A DNA stretch of 64,000 nucleotides from Marinoscillum furvescens DSM 4134 (GCF_003386095.1 NZ_QREG01000009.1:1-64000); one strand, 5' to 3'. Shown: positions 30,312 through 39,796, counted from the first letter of the stretch. Notes: generated by a model from the letters alone, not told the origin. Translations and numbers: made by a program.

Positions 30312-31352
30312 GTGCGATCTACACTAAAAACATGGTGGGTAAAAATCACTCATTGGGAATTCTGGCCTTTTGGTGTACTCTATTTTCCTGTGTATTTCTA
30401 TTACCTCTGGCTGGCTTTCAAGTGCCGCTCTTTTTTCTTCTTTACTGCAGCCAACCCTTCTATAGAGTTTGGCGGTATGCTAGGCGAACGGAAGTCGGAT
30501 ATTTTTAAACTGCTGCCAGCTGATAGCTATCCCGAAACTGTACTCATTGCAGCAAGGGACGTGCAGCATGCTTTGGCTGCAGCCGAACAAATCGGTTATC
30601 CGATGATCGCCAAGCCAGACAAAGGTGAGCGCGGCAAACTGGTGAAAAAAATCGAAAACGAACTACAGCTAATAGCTTATGCCAAAAAATGTCCTGTGCC
30701 CTTTCTACTTCAGGCTTATGTAAACTATCCCGTGGAGCTGGGCGTTTTTTTTATTAAACCCCCTGGCAGCGAGAAAGGAATGGTTACTTCGATCGTGAAA
30801 AAAGAGTTTCTCACTGTAACCGGCAATGGTACAGACACGGTATACCAGTTATTACAAGCGGATCAGCGTGCAAAATTGCTCTATGGTTTTAGCAAGCCCG
30901 AAAATCAGACTTTGCTCCAGCACATTCCCAATAAAGACGAACGAATCATAGTAGAGCCCATTGGAAACCACTGTCGGGGCACACAGTTTTTGGACAACAC
31001 CAAGCTCGCCAGCCCTGAGTTGCATGCTGCGTTCAGCCGCCTCACCAGCAAAATCGAGGGTTTCCACTTTGGCAGGTTTGACCTGAGGTGCCAATCCATC
31101 GAAAGCCTCACACGTCTAGAAGACTTTCAAATCCTGGAACTGAATGGAGCTGGGGCAGAACCCGGGCACATCTATCAGCCCGGTTTTTCACTACGTGAAG
31201 CCTATCGGACTATTCTGTGGCACTTAAAGGCTCTGGCCGAAATAAGCCTGGAAAACCATCGACAAGGAATTCCTTACTGGACCTTCTCAGCTGGTTTGGC
31301 TAAGCTGAAAGCCATAAGAACTTACAATCAACTACTCAACAAAAAAGGCTGA
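30312..31352 (+). CDS. Membrane-anchored ATP-grasp protein
   Basis: A 346-residue protein starting with GTG. An N-terminal hydrophobic segment (about 16-45, rich in Trp, Phe and Tyr) would hold it in or at the membrane. The rest is an ATP-grasp fold: PMIAKPDKGERGKLVKKI binds ATP, PVELGVFFIKPPG and LELNGAGAEPGHIYQ fit the central and metal-binding parts. ATP-grasp enzymes make amide or related bonds from carboxylates. The substrate is unknown. The gene stands between DinB-like and LysE-like genes with 3 and 1 bp spacing. Confidence 0.85.
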   Translation: MRSTLKTWWVKITHWEFWPFGVLYFPVYFYYLWLAFKCRSFFFFTAANPSIEFGGMLGERKSDIFKLLPADSYPETVLIAARDVQHALAAAEQIGYPMIAKPDKGERGKLVKKIENELQLIAYAKKCPVPFLLQAYVNYPVELGVFFIKPPGSEKGMVTSIVKKEFLTVTGNGTDTVYQLLQADQRAKLLYGFSKPENQTLLQHIPNKDERIIVEPIGNHCRGTQFLDNTKLASPELHAAFSRLTSKIEGFHFGRFDLRCQSIESLTRLEDFQILELNGAGAEPGHIYQPGFSLREAYRTILWHLKALAEISLENHRQGIPYWTFSAGLAKLKAIRTYNQLLNKKG

Positions 31353-31972
31353 TGCTGCAGGTACTAACCATCGGGTTTGTAGTAAGCTACCTGGGCTCCA
31401 TTCCTCCGGGCACCATCAACATCACCAGCATGCAGCTGTCCATTCAGCAACAAAAGCGAGCCGCATTTTTCTTTGCGCTAGCCGCAGCACTTACGGAGTT
31501 TGCCTATGCAGGTGTTACCGTTCGCTTTCAGCTATTTCTCAGTGAAAAGCCACTTTTTACACAGTATTTTCAGCTGATCACCGCAGCTGCCATGATCTTG
31601 CTTGGCTTCATCAATCTATTGACCAAAAAATCTGAAAACAGCATTCTGACAAGAAAGCTAAGCCTAAAAGGCCGGAATGGCTTCAAACGCGGAGTGATCC
31701 TCGGTCTTCTAAACCCCCTCACCATTCCTTTTTGGCTAACCGTGACGGCCTATTTGCAAGCAAATGGCTGGATCAGCTTGCAAGGATCTCACTTTTGGCT
31801 CTACCTCTGTGGAATCTCCACGGGCACCTTTTGCCTACTGCTTACAGTCAATAAATTGGGCGCTCGCTTTGCCCACATCGCTGACAATGCCTTTTTGGTC
31901 TACCGTATCCCGGGCATATTCTTTTTGCTGCTTGGGTTCTATACAGCTACCACCTGGCTACTGGGGCAGTAA
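31352..31972 (+). CDS. LysE-family transporter
   Basis: A 206-residue membrane protein with six hydrophobic segments and the family N-terminus (GSIPPGTINITSMQLSIQQ) plus GLLNPLTIPFWL. LysE/RhtB proteins export amino acids or small metabolites. The start overlaps the ATP-grasp stop by one base (TGATG), so the two products may act together, for example making and exporting one compound. This link is an inference from coupling. Confidence 0.85.
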   Translation: MLQVLTIGFVVSYLGSIPPGTINITSMQLSIQQQKRAAFFFALAAALTEFAYAGVTVRFQLFLSEKPLFTQYFQLITAAAMILLGFINLLTKKSENSILTRKLSLKGRNGFKRGVILGLLNPLTIPFWLTVTAYLQANGWISLQGSHFWLYLCGISTGTFCLLLTVNKLGARFAHIADNAFLVYRIPGIFFLLLGFYTATTWLLGQ

Positions 31973-31975
31973 TCG

Positions 31976-33172
31976 TTAGTTAGCCCTTAATTTAAGCTGC
32001 TTTCGCAAATCAAAGTGTATATAAAATCCACGCAGAATCATGGTAAGAATATACGGTATCAATGCCTGGTGCAAGGGCTGTGGCAATACGGACCATAGCA
32101 GGATAAGCAGGCCATAGAGTAGCGCAATCACAAGGAAATACTTACTCAAAAACGGCTGAAGTTTTTTCACACCTGTGAGATATGCCAACGGAATATGCAG
32201 TGGAATCGCCCAGAGTAAATTGAGGTTGTCTTTGGACAGATGCTCAGTACCCGCCCACAAAAATACCAGCCACCATCCTAGCAATCCTGCAAGGGTAAAC
32301 ACCACTGGATCGATCCATTTGGTGCGTTTTTCCTTTTTAAAATCTCGATTGGTAATAAACCCAACCACAAAAAAGAAGATCACGAACACATTAAAAGGTG
32401 TAAACACCCCATTTTCGGGGGTTTCGGGGGTTGGCTTATAAACTTCCACCGTCTCCGCCACTAAAGACACTGTAACCGAATCACGCTTAAACGTGGCTCC
32501 TTCAAATGCCTTTTGGATGTAATCCGGCAGAAACATATACTCCATCTCATCTGCCTCCTTATCGATCTGCATGCCCAACCCAATATCAATGATCCAGTCG
32601 CCCCAGGGCTGATAAGTGAGGTAGTCGTCCATCAGGTCGCGAATGGTCTTTCCCTCTTCCATATAGCTAGTTTCGAAAGTGATTCTACCTGGAAAACGGT
32701 CATTGAGAACTTCCCGAATCTTGGTGGCGCAGTTGTCATAAACGTAGTTGTAGTAATACTCCCTATTTTCTGGCTTGTAGTTTTCTGCCAGGTAGTCAAC
32801 AAGTGCTTGCTTTTCTTCCAGGGTCAGGTTGAGTCGCTGCTCGATGATGTAGCGATTTTCCTTTTCGTAGTGGTTTTTGAAAGCGTTGTAGCGCGACATG
32901 CCCAGGCGATAGAGCATTTTGCCTCTGGCAAAATTCCAAAAGAAATTTTCCTGCTGAAAGTCAAAAACCCCATAGTTGTACACCCAGTCTACCTTATTGT
33001 AGGGGTCTTTGAGGTGAATAGCGCTATGGCCAAATGCCGAATACAATTCCTCCTGATAGGGTCCCAGAGTCATCACATAGATCTCCGCTTCTGGCGAAAG
33101 TTTCACCTTTTGGGCCTGCGCTCCGATACTGAGACAAAGTAAAATGGAAAAAATCAACCGACTCCAATACAT
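31976..33172 (-). CDS. DUF4105 (Lnb N-terminal domain) membrane protein
   Basis: A 398-residue protein with a signal peptide (ending GAQAQ), a periplasmic DUF4105 domain (about 25-240) and about five C-terminal membrane helices. DUF4105 features: LYSAFGHSAIHLKDP with a conserved His, VYNYGVFDF, FFWNFARGKM and YDNCATKIRE with a conserved Cys. DUF4105 is the domain of Lnb, the lipoprotein intramolecular transacylase of Enterococcus faecalis. A role in lipoprotein N-acylation or trimming is possible by that family link. Convergent with the LysE gene. Confidence 0.85.
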   Translation of the reverse strand: MYWSRLIFSILLCLSIGAQAQKVKLSPEAEIYVMTLGPYQEELYSAFGHSAIHLKDPYNKVDWVYNYGVFDFQQENFFWNFARGKMLYRLGMSRYNAFKNHYEKENRYIIEQRLNLTLEEKQALVDYLAENYKPENREYYYNYVYDNCATKIREVLNDRFPGRITFETSYMEEGKTIRDLMDDYLTYQPWGDWIIDIGLGMQIDKEADEMEYMFLPDYIQKAFEGATFKRDSVTVSLVAETVEVYKPTPETPENGVFTPFNVFVIFFFVVGFITNRDFKKEKRTKWIDPVVFTLAGLLGWWLVFLWAGTEHLSKDNLNLLWAIPLHIPLAYLTGVKKLQPFLSKYFLVIALLYGLLILLWSVLPQPLHQALIPYILTMILRGFYIHFDLRKQLKLRAN

Positions 33173-33201
33173 ATCCGGGTAATGCTTTATAAGTTTATCT
33201 T

Positions 33202-34224
33202 ATGTATATCAGCGTCAACGACACTCTGCAACTGGCCTCAAAGCTAACGCTTAAAAGGCTAAAGAACGCATGGCGCATTTACCGATCATACAACAGCTCG
33301 CGAACCAGCCGAAAAGCTTCCATTTCTGGAATGCCCATCAGCCTTTCTATAGAGCCTACCACCTCCTGCAACTTGCGCTGCCCAGAATGCCCTAGTGGGC
33401 TCCGATCTTTTACCCGACCTACAGGCATGCTGTCCCCAGAGCTTTTTCGTAAGGTCATCGATGAAATAGGAGATACCCTCTTTTACTTGTTGTTTTATTT
33501 TCAGGGCGAACCCTACCTCCATCCTGATTTTCTGGATCTGGTAAGCTATGCAGCCAAAAAGAATATCTACACGGCTACCTCTACCAATGCCCACTACCTT
33601 TCAGATGCTAAAGCTAAAGCTACAGTAGCGTCTGGTCTCGACCGGCTGATCATCAGCATAGATGGCACCACGCAAGAAACTTATGAAGCCTACCGTAAAG
33701 GTGGCAAACTCGAAAAAGTACTGGATGGAACCGAACGCATCTTGCATTGGCGCAAAAAACTCAAATCACGGACACCACATGTAGTTTGGCAGTTTTTGGT
33801 GGTGCGGCCCAATGAGCACCAAATACAAGAGGTAGAGGCACTTGCTCAGCGATATGGGGTGGACAAAGTGGCCTTTAAAACGGCCCAAATTTATGATTAT
33901 GAAAAAGGAAACCCGCTAATTCCTACACTCGACAAATACGCCCGCTATAAAAAACAGTCTGACGGCACCTATCGGATCAAAAGCAAAATTCTTAATGAGT
34001 GTTGGAAAATGTGGCACTCTTGTGTCATGACCTGGGATGGGCAAATTGTGCCGTGCTGCTTTGACAAAGACGCAGCGCATCCGCTTGGAAATTTGCAGAC
34101 TGAAACTTTCGAAGCAGTCTGGCAATCGAGCGCCTATCAAGACTTTAGGCAGCAGCTGCTACAGGGTCGGGATCAAATAGAAATGTGTAAAAACTGTACC
34201 GAAGGGACCAAGGTGTGGGCTTAA
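33202..34224 (+). CDS. Radical SAM/SPASM domain protein
   Basis: A 340-residue iron-sulfur enzyme. The N-terminal part has the SAM cluster motif CNLRCPECP (about 57-65), followed by the barrel (LIISIDGTTQETYEAYRKGG). The C-terminal SPASM region binds extra clusters: CWKMWHSCVMTWDGQIVPCC (about 263-283) and MCKNC (about 330-334). SPASM enzymes modify peptides, proteins or small cofactors. No precursor peptide is seen near by. The 3' end overlaps the IMPase gene by 4 bp tail to tail. Confidence 0.92.
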   Translation: MYISVNDTLQLASKLTLKRLKNAWRIYRSYNSSRTSRKASISGMPISLSIEPTTSCNLRCPECPSGLRSFTRPTGMLSPELFRKVIDEIGDTLFYLLFYFQGEPYLHPDFLDLVSYAAKKNIYTATSTNAHYLSDAKAKATVASGLDRLIISIDGTTQETYEAYRKGGKLEKVLDGTERILHWRKKLKSRTPHVVWQFLVVRPNEHQIQEVEALAQRYGVDKVAFKTAQIYDYEKGNPLIPTLDKYARYKKQSDGTYRIKSKILNECWKMWHSCVMTWDGQIVPCCFDKDAAHPLGNLQTETFEAVWQSSAYQDFRQQLLQGRDQIEMCKNCTEGTKVWA

Positions 34225-35015
34225 GCTTCCCAGTGTTTTCGGATCACAGACAACAGCTCTGCGTGTACAGGTCCTGCAGCTACCATTTCTCTCCCGAACA
34301 GTGCGTCAGGTCCACCTGAAAAATCAGTGACTACTCCTCCAGCTTCCTGTACGATGATAATTCCAGCGGCTACATCCCATGGGTTGAGGTTATATTCGAA
34401 AAAAGCTTCGTACCTACCACAAGCAACATAAGCCATATCCGTGGCTGCACTTCCTACTCTGCGTAGGCCATGTGCATTTTTCATCAGCTCATTCAATATA
34501 GCCAGGTACTGATCCAGCTTTTCGAAATTGTAAATAGGAAACCCTGTGGCAAACAGGCTATCGTCAATTTTGGCTGCTTTTGTCACAGCGATAGGCTGCT
34601 CGTTGAGATAAGCCCCACCACCCTTCCAGGCATAGAAGCATTCATCATGATTGATTTCATAGATCACTCCGGCTACCATTTCACCATTTTGCATCAGCCC
34701 TACACTGATGGCATAGGTAGGCAGGCCGTGCACAAAATTCGTGGTACCGTCTAATGGATCTATAATCCACGTTAGCTCCTTTTCTGTTTGATCTATGGTG
34801 TTTTCTTCCGTGATAAAACCAGCTTCGGGCAAAATATGCTGGAGTCCTTCTACCAGCTTTTTCTCCGTTTCCTTATCTACATAAGATACCAAATCACTTT
34901 TGCCTTTGAGCTCCACGTCACTGGATGAAAAGGTGCGCGCTTCTTCCCGGATAAAGGCACCGGTAATTCTGGCAAGTTTGGATACAGCTAATGTGGTATT
35001 TTTAAGGTCTATCAT
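34221..35015 (-). CDS. Inositol monophosphatase family protein
   Basis: A 264-residue Mg2+-dependent phosphatase. The metal-binding motifs are TEEN (about 71-74), WIIDPLDGTTNFVHGLPTYA (about 86-105) and NPWDVAAGIIIVQEAGGV (about 213-230). Substrates of the family include inositol phosphate, fructose-1,6-bisphosphate and PAP; SuhB-like function is possible. It overlaps rsmI by 4 bp and forms an operon with it and the pterin dehydratase. Confidence 0.93.
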   Translation of the reverse strand: MIDLKNTTLAVSKLARITGAFIREEARTFSSSDVELKGKSDLVSYVDKETEKKLVEGLQHILPEAGFITEENTIDQTEKELTWIIDPLDGTTNFVHGLPTYAISVGLMQNGEMVAGVIYEINHDECFYAWKGGGAYLNEQPIAVTKAAKIDDSLFATGFPIYNFEKLDQYLAILNELMKNAHGLRRVGSAATDMAYVACGRYEAFFEYNLNPWDVAAGIIIVQEAGGVVTDFSGGPDALFGREMVAAGPVHAELLSVIRKHWEA

Positions 35016-35695
35016 TTGCTCTTCCCTTCTAAGATAACAACAAACTCTCCTTTTACCGTGCCCGTTTCGAAATGTTTGAGCACCTCTTCAACAGACCCGG
35101 TGACTGTTTCTTCAAACTTCTTGGTCAGCTCTCTGGACACCGATACTTTACGGTCGGCACCCATATGTTCGGCAAATTGCCCCAAAGTCTTGAGCAGCCG
35201 GTGCGGTGACTCATAAAACACCATGGTTCTAGTCTCTGTGCTGAGCTCTTCCAGCTTGGTTTTTCTTCCTTTCTTGTGCGGCAAAAACCCTTCAAAGGAA
35301 AATCGATCTGAAGGCATGCCAGACTTTACCAGCGCAGGGACAAAAGCCGTGGCGCCTGGTAAGCATTCTACTTTTACTCCTGCATCAGCACACGCCCTAG
35401 CCAGCAAAAACCCAGGGTCTGAAATCCCCGGTGTTCCAGCATCAGTTATCAGCGCGAGGGTTTCTCCATTCTTCATCCGCTGGATGATCTGTTCGGTTCG
35501 CTTGTGCTCATTGAATGCATGGAAGCTCTCCGTGGGTGTTGTGATGCTGTAGTGCTTTAGCAGTACCCCTGACGTGCGTGTATCTTCAGCGAGTATTTTA
35601 TCTACCCGCTGCAGGGTCTCTACAGCGCGGTAGGTCATATCGCCCAGGTTACCAATGGGTGTCGGTATCAGATAGAGCCTGGTTTCGTTTTCCAT
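35012..35695 (-). CDS. rsmI: 16S rRNA (cytidine-1402-2'-O) methyltransferase
   Basis: A 227-residue SAM-dependent tetrapyrrole-methylase-fold enzyme. Family motifs: YLIPTPIGNLGDMTYRAVE (about 8-26), AEDTRTSGVLLKHY, ALITDAGTPGISDPG (SAM loop) and LPGATAFVPAL, then FLPHKKGRK and FYESPHRL. RsmI methylates C1402 in the decoding centre of 16S rRNA. It overlaps the IMPase gene by ATGA. Confidence 0.95.
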   Translation of the reverse strand: MENETRLYLIPTPIGNLGDMTYRAVETLQRVDKILAEDTRTSGVLLKHYSITTPTESFHAFNEHKRTEQIIQRMKNGETLALITDAGTPGISDPGFLLARACADAGVKVECLPGATAFVPALVKSGMPSDRFSFEGFLPHKKGRKTKLEELSTETRTMVFYESPHRLLKTLGQFAEHMGADRKVSVSRELTKKFEETVTGSVEEVLKHFETGTVKGEFVVILEGKSK

Positions 35696-35699
35696 TCGA

Positions 35700-35933
35700 T
35701 TAGTTCAGCAGCTTATCTATGGCTTTGGCCAGCTCCCGATCCTTATCGGTAATGGTATTGCCAGCATCGTGTGTGGTGAGCTCGATTTCTACTTTATTGT
35801 AGACATTGCTCCAGTTGGGATGGTGGTTCATCTTTTCAGCAATGATCGCTACCTGTGCCATAAAGCCAAAAGCCTCTACAAAGTCTTTAAACTCTATTGT
35901 ACGTGTCAGTTTATTGTCTGCTTCTTTCCACAT
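35700..35933 (-). CDS. 4a-hydroxytetrahydrobiopterin dehydratase
   Basis: A 77-residue pterin-4a-carbinolamine dehydratase. The active-site signature is present: [20 protein letters not shown] with the His pair, then [17 protein letters not shown]. It recycles the hydroxylated pterin made by aromatic amino acid hydroxylases, and is often a stand-alone small protein (symbol phhB). It is short but has the full motif. No hydroxylase gene is in the window. Confidence 0.92.
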   Translation of the reverse strand: MWKEADNKLTRTIEFKDFVEAFGFMAQVAIIAEKMNHHPNWSNVYNKVEIELTTHDAGNTITDKDRELAKAIDKLLN

Positions 35934-35949
35934 AGTATTTGGTCTGTTT

Positions 35950-36213
35950 TTAAAGTGCTATACAGCCTTCCACCTGGTTGGCTGCTATGTAAACATCCAA
36001 CACCACCTGACTTGTTTGAACTTTAGCCTTGCATGTAATACTAATGTATGTTTTGCTAGAGCTTTCGCGAAAAGTAGTTTTTCCATCTTTAGGAAGCAAA
36101 CCCAACAATTCGTCCTTTTTGCCATGTGGTACAATGAATTTAAACATATACTCACCTGGAAATTGATGCTGATCTTCCAGTTTTTGTCTAAATGCCTCTA
36201 CGTCCCAACTCAT
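35950..36213 (-). CDS. DUF493 family protein
   Basis: An 87-residue alpha/beta protein of the DUF493 (YbeD-like) family: [20 protein letters not shown] and [20 protein letters not shown]. Such ACT-like small proteins may be regulatory, but no function is settled. It is the first gene of the run that continues to the pterin dehydratase, RsmI and IMPase. Confidence 0.8.
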   Translation of the reverse strand: MSWDVEAFRQKLEDQHQFPGEYMFKFIVPHGKKDELLGLLPKDGKTTFRESSSKTYISITCKAKVQTSQVVLDVYIAANQVEGCIAL

Positions 36214-36223
36214 ATGTACAAAG

Positions 36224-36252
36224 TAAAAAAAAGCCAGTGAAATTCACTGGCT
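36224..36252 (-). terminator. Rho-independent terminator behind ppiD
   Basis: A stem GCCAGTGAA/TTCACTGGC (36233-36241 and 36243-36251, extended by A-U pairs) is followed on the minus strand by a U-run. It lies 11 bp beyond the stop of the PpiD-like gene. Confidence 0.85.
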
Positions 36253-36262
36253 TTGAAATGTC

Positions 36263-38413
36263 TTAGAAGAATTTGTATCTGGTATCTTCGATCTCGGCAA
36301 ATTCCTTGACTGCCTGGTCGATGGCCTGTGACACAAACATCGGTGAGAACGAAAGCGGGAAGTTCGCAATTACAGCTTTTCTCACTCGTCGTTCGTTTTC
36401 TACTTGCGCTACATAAGCGCTGTAGTCTTCCTGGTCTGCTGCCATGCTTTTGGCCACAGCCTTCACCATCAGCACGCCATTTGGTGCCTCAAAAGGAGCA
36501 GTACCTTCGCCTTCTTCTAGCGAAAACGCCACACCTACTGCCTCTGGTGCAAAACCTACATTCGGGAATGAATTGCTGCTAAGCGTCAAGTCTGAGCTAC
36601 CACTTCTGGCACCTTCACCATATTCACTCGCTATAGCTTCAAAGTCTTCTGCAGAAATCGCCGAAAGTTTTTCTTTGATGTAATCTGCTTTTTTCTGATT
36701 CAGTACTTTCGTTCTGATCTCGCTTCTTACCTGGCTCAGCTTGGCAGTTCCTTCCATCTGGCGGCCAGTCATCACAGCCACCACATAGTTATCATCCATT
36801 TCGAATACATCCGACACTTCGTTTACTGAAGCATCATTGTACAGCCAAAGCACTACACTTCTGGCATCAGAGATAATGCCCACGCGGCTGTCATTTGGCC
36901 CAATGTTGCTAGCGTTTCGTACGGTCACGCCATTGTCAGCTGCATTTTGCTTTAGTGACTCATAGTCATCGCTGTTTGCAGCTAAAAGATCTGCCTGACG
37001 GTAAATCTCATTGAGCGTGTTATCACTTTCGAAAAGCGCTTTTTGGATGGTTGCTACTTTGTACGCCGTAGTAGTTTTAGGCTCATCTATTTTGATCACG
37101 TGGTAACCAAAAGATGTCTCTACCGGCTGTGGCAATACGCCAGTGCCCTTATGAGCAAAAACAGCATCTTTGAATGGCTGCACAAAACTGCCGTTTTCAC
37201 CAAACCATCCAAGGTCTCCGCCATTAGCGGCATTGCTCTGGTCTGCGCTGTTAATAGCTGCTAGCTCTGCAAAATCAGCTCCGCGACGCAACTGACGAAT
37301 AATGTCCTGTGCTTTGGATTTAGCCTCTGCTATTGCCGCATCAGAATTGCCGTCCATTTCGATTAGGATGTGTCTTGCTTTTACGAATGCCTCATCGCCC
37401 TCGGTAATTGCAGACAGCTTGCTCACTACGTAGTTATCACCAACGAGCTGTGGCGCTGTTACGGTTCCTTCTTCAGCTCCTACCAGTCCTTCTGGCACTA
37501 GAGAAGGGTCTGCTATTGTTCTGAAAGCATTTTCTGCATCTGAGTTGATCACTGCGAATGTGGAATCATCTTCAGCATTTGCAAGGCCTTGTGCCAGTTT
37601 TTGGATTTCTTCCTGAGCATACGCAGAATCCTCTGCAGATGGCTGTATCGGGAAAACCACATAGCTGAGGTTTCTAGACTCATCGCGCTGATACTGCTCT
37701 TCGTTTTCAGAGAGATAGCTTTCCATTTCTGAATCTGAAACGCTAAACATGCTATCTGCTACGCTAAAAAACGGCACATAAACATAATCAACTGTCATGT
37801 TGCTCTCCTGTGCCACGTATTTACTTTTTGCCTCTGCTTTCGTCACGTAAGCAGTTTGCTCCAGCAGGCTCTCGTATTTTTTGATCCGGCGATTAGGTTT
37901 CAGCCCCTGCTCAAATGTCATCCAGCTAGCTCGCTGCTGTGGCTGAGCGTTGTTCATTTGCTGGAGGAAGTTGATCACGTTTTCGCGCTTAAACTCTCCT
38001 GTATTAGGATCTGTAAAGAATTGCTTGATCTGTGGGTCGATGTTGTTACCCTGAACCATGTCAATCACCTCTGCGTCCGTCACCTGGATGCCGAGTTTCT
38101 CGAACTGTGGCTTATATGCATAGTCGATGATTAGTGCATTCCAAGCCTGCTCACGGATGGTTTCCTGCTCTTCAGCTCTCGGGTCACGGTTGTTGTTTAC
38201 CGCGAAAACATACGAAAGCTCATCCACCTTCTGCTGAAATTGCTCATAGGAAATATCCGTGCCGGCTATTTCTGCTACGGTACGGTCATTTCCTCCCAGC
38301 AGTGCAGAGTTGGATTGGAAAAGATCTGTGAGGATAAATGCGAACATAGAGAACGCCACAAAACCAACAACGATCTTGCCCATTCTCTTTCTAAGTGTAC
38401 TAATCAGCGCCAT
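36263..38413 (-). CDS. PpiD/SurA-like peptidyl-prolyl isomerase
   Basis: A 716-residue periplasmic folding factor held by one N-terminal membrane helix (about 11-30). A SurA-type N-terminal chaperone region follows (about 40-330), a parvulin domain with FVKARHILIEMDGN and GGDLGWFGENGSFVQPFKDA (about 345-450), and a further substrate-binding part. Such proteins assist folding of exported and outer-membrane proteins. Genes in this order (PpiD, CNNM/CBS, LptC, TPR, barrel, CoaX) are recurrent in Bacteroidota, from family knowledge. Confidence 0.92.
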   Translation of the reverse strand: MALISTLRKRMGKIVVGFVAFSMFAFILTDLFQSNSALLGGNDRTVAEIAGTDISYEQFQQKVDELSYVFAVNNNRDPRAEEQETIREQAWNALIIDYAYKPQFEKLGIQVTDAEVIDMVQGNNIDPQIKQFFTDPNTGEFKRENVINFLQQMNNAQPQQRASWMTFEQGLKPNRRIKKYESLLEQTAYVTKAEAKSKYVAQESNMTVDYVYVPFFSVADSMFSVSDSEMESYLSENEEQYQRDESRNLSYVVFPIQPSAEDSAYAQEEIQKLAQGLANAEDDSTFAVINSDAENAFRTIADPSLVPEGLVGAEEGTVTAPQLVGDNYVVSKLSAITEGDEAFVKARHILIEMDGNSDAAIAEAKSKAQDIIRQLRRGADFAELAAINSADQSNAANGGDLGWFGENGSFVQPFKDAVFAHKGTGVLPQPVETSFGYHVIKIDEPKTTTAYKVATIQKALFESDNTLNEIYRQADLLAANSDDYESLKQNAADNGVTVRNASNIGPNDSRVGIISDARSVVLWLYNDASVNEVSDVFEMDDNYVVAVMTGRQMEGTAKLSQVRSEIRTKVLNQKKADYIKEKLSAISAEDFEAIASEYGEGARSGSSDLTLSSNSFPNVGFAPEAVGVAFSLEEGEGTAPFEAPNGVLMVKAVAKSMAADQEDYSAYVAQVENERRVRKAVIANFPLSFSPMFVSQAIDQAVKEFAEIEDTRYKFF

Positions 38414-38494
38414 AATTTTATATGCGTAGTTTTTTTGAAGACGGCAAAAATAACCACATGTATACGAATTAAAAAATCAATCTAAGCCTTTGAC

Positions 38495-39781
38495 CTACAA
38501 GGGCTCTTCGCTATCCAAAATGGTCAATTTAACCTTGTCAATGCGGTTTTCTTCCATTGTAAAAATGGTGAAATGAAATGGAGAGATCAAAATCACCTCA
38601 TTTACCGTAGGTATGTCTTCATGAAAGGCCAGAATTAGCCCTCCTAGTGTATCATACTCTCCCTGCGGCAAGTTCCAGTCATATTTATCGTTGAGGTAGT
38701 CCACTTCATGACGGGCACTGAGGATAAAGTTGTGCTCGTCGATCTGCTCTTCTACCAGGTATTCATCATCATGTTCATCCCGGATTTCACCAAAAATTTC
38801 TTCGATCACATCTTCCATGGTCACAATACCCGATGTACCTCCATACTCATCTACTACCAGGGCAATACTCTTGTGATCGGTGATAAATTGAATCAGTAGC
38901 TCATTGGCCAGCATGGTTTCTGGCACGATGAGTATAGGTGTGAGCATATCTTTTATACTCTCTGGCTTTTTGAAAAGCTCCAGTGAATGGCAGTAGCCAA
39001 TCACATCATCTATCGACTCTTTGTATACCAAAATTTTGGAATGTCCACTTTGGATAAACTCGTCTTTTAGCTCCTGTAGGTCATCTTCTACATCTACTGC
39101 CACGATTTCGGTACGCGGGATCATACACTCACGCACTCTAATGGTTTTAAATTCGATGGCGTTGTTGAAAATCTTAGCGTCTATTTCTGCATCCTCTTCC
39201 TTTTCTACATTGAGGATGTTTTTTTTGATGTAGTTGTTGAGGTCAGTCAGCCCGAAGACGGGTTTGTCCTCGGAATAATCAAAGCGTAGCACATTGCTGA
39301 TGATAAATCTGGATATGTGCACAATGAGGAATACTACCGGATAGAGCAAGGCATAAATAGTAGCCATAGGAACCGAAAACACCGTGAGCATGGTGTCAGG
39401 GTTTAGCATAAAAAGGCTCTTGGGCAAAAACTCTGCGGTAATCAGCACCACTATGGTAGACAGCAAAGACTGAAGCACCAAAACCACTACATCTCCCTGC
39501 AGCGCCTCTGGCAAATACATGTATAGCAATGGCTCTAGCAATTTGGCCATCAAAATACCATAGAGCACGATGCTCAGGTTGTTGCCCACTAGAGTGGTAG
39601 CCAAAAAATGAGAGCGACGCGTCACAAACTCGGAAAGCACTCTGCCTGTGAAGGTGCCTTTTTTGCTCATGACTTCTATGTGCAGCTTATCTGCGGATAT
39701 AAACGCGATCTCGATACCTGAGAAAAACGCTGAAAACAATAAACACGTAACGATGCCTATATATAGGGAGGGGTCTTCCAT
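38495..39781 (-). CDS. CNNM/CorC-type membrane transporter with CBS domains
   Basis: A 428-residue protein: DUF21 (CNNM) membrane domain (about 1-170, four hydrophobic segments, starting FFSGIEIAFISADKLHIEVM), a CBS pair (about 205-330, IPRTEIVAVD and VVDEYGGTSGIVTMEDVIEEIFGE-like), and a CorC_HlyC C-terminal domain (about 345-428). Members are linked to Mg2+ or Co2+ handling (hemolysin C-like names are historical). It stands in the envelope block between PpiD and LptC. Confidence 0.93.
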   Translation of the reverse strand: MEDPSLYIGIVTCLLFSAFFSGIEIAFISADKLHIEVMSKKGTFTGRVLSEFVTRRSHFLATTLVGNNLSIVLYGILMAKLLEPLLYMYLPEALQGDVVVLVLQSLLSTIVVLITAEFLPKSLFMLNPDTMLTVFSVPMATIYALLYPVVFLIVHISRFIISNVLRFDYSEDKPVFGLTDLNNYIKKNILNVEKEEDAEIDAKIFNNAIEFKTIRVRECMIPRTEIVAVDVEDDLQELKDEFIQSGHSKILVYKESIDDVIGYCHSLELFKKPESIKDMLTPILIVPETMLANELLIQFITDHKSIALVVDEYGGTSGIVTMEDVIEEIFGEIRDEHDDEYLVEEQIDEHNFILSARHEVDYLNDKYDWNLPQGEYDTLGGLILAFHEDIPTVNEVILISPFHFTIFTMEENRIDKVKLTILDSEEPL

Positions 39782-39796
39782 TGGGTATAAAAATAC

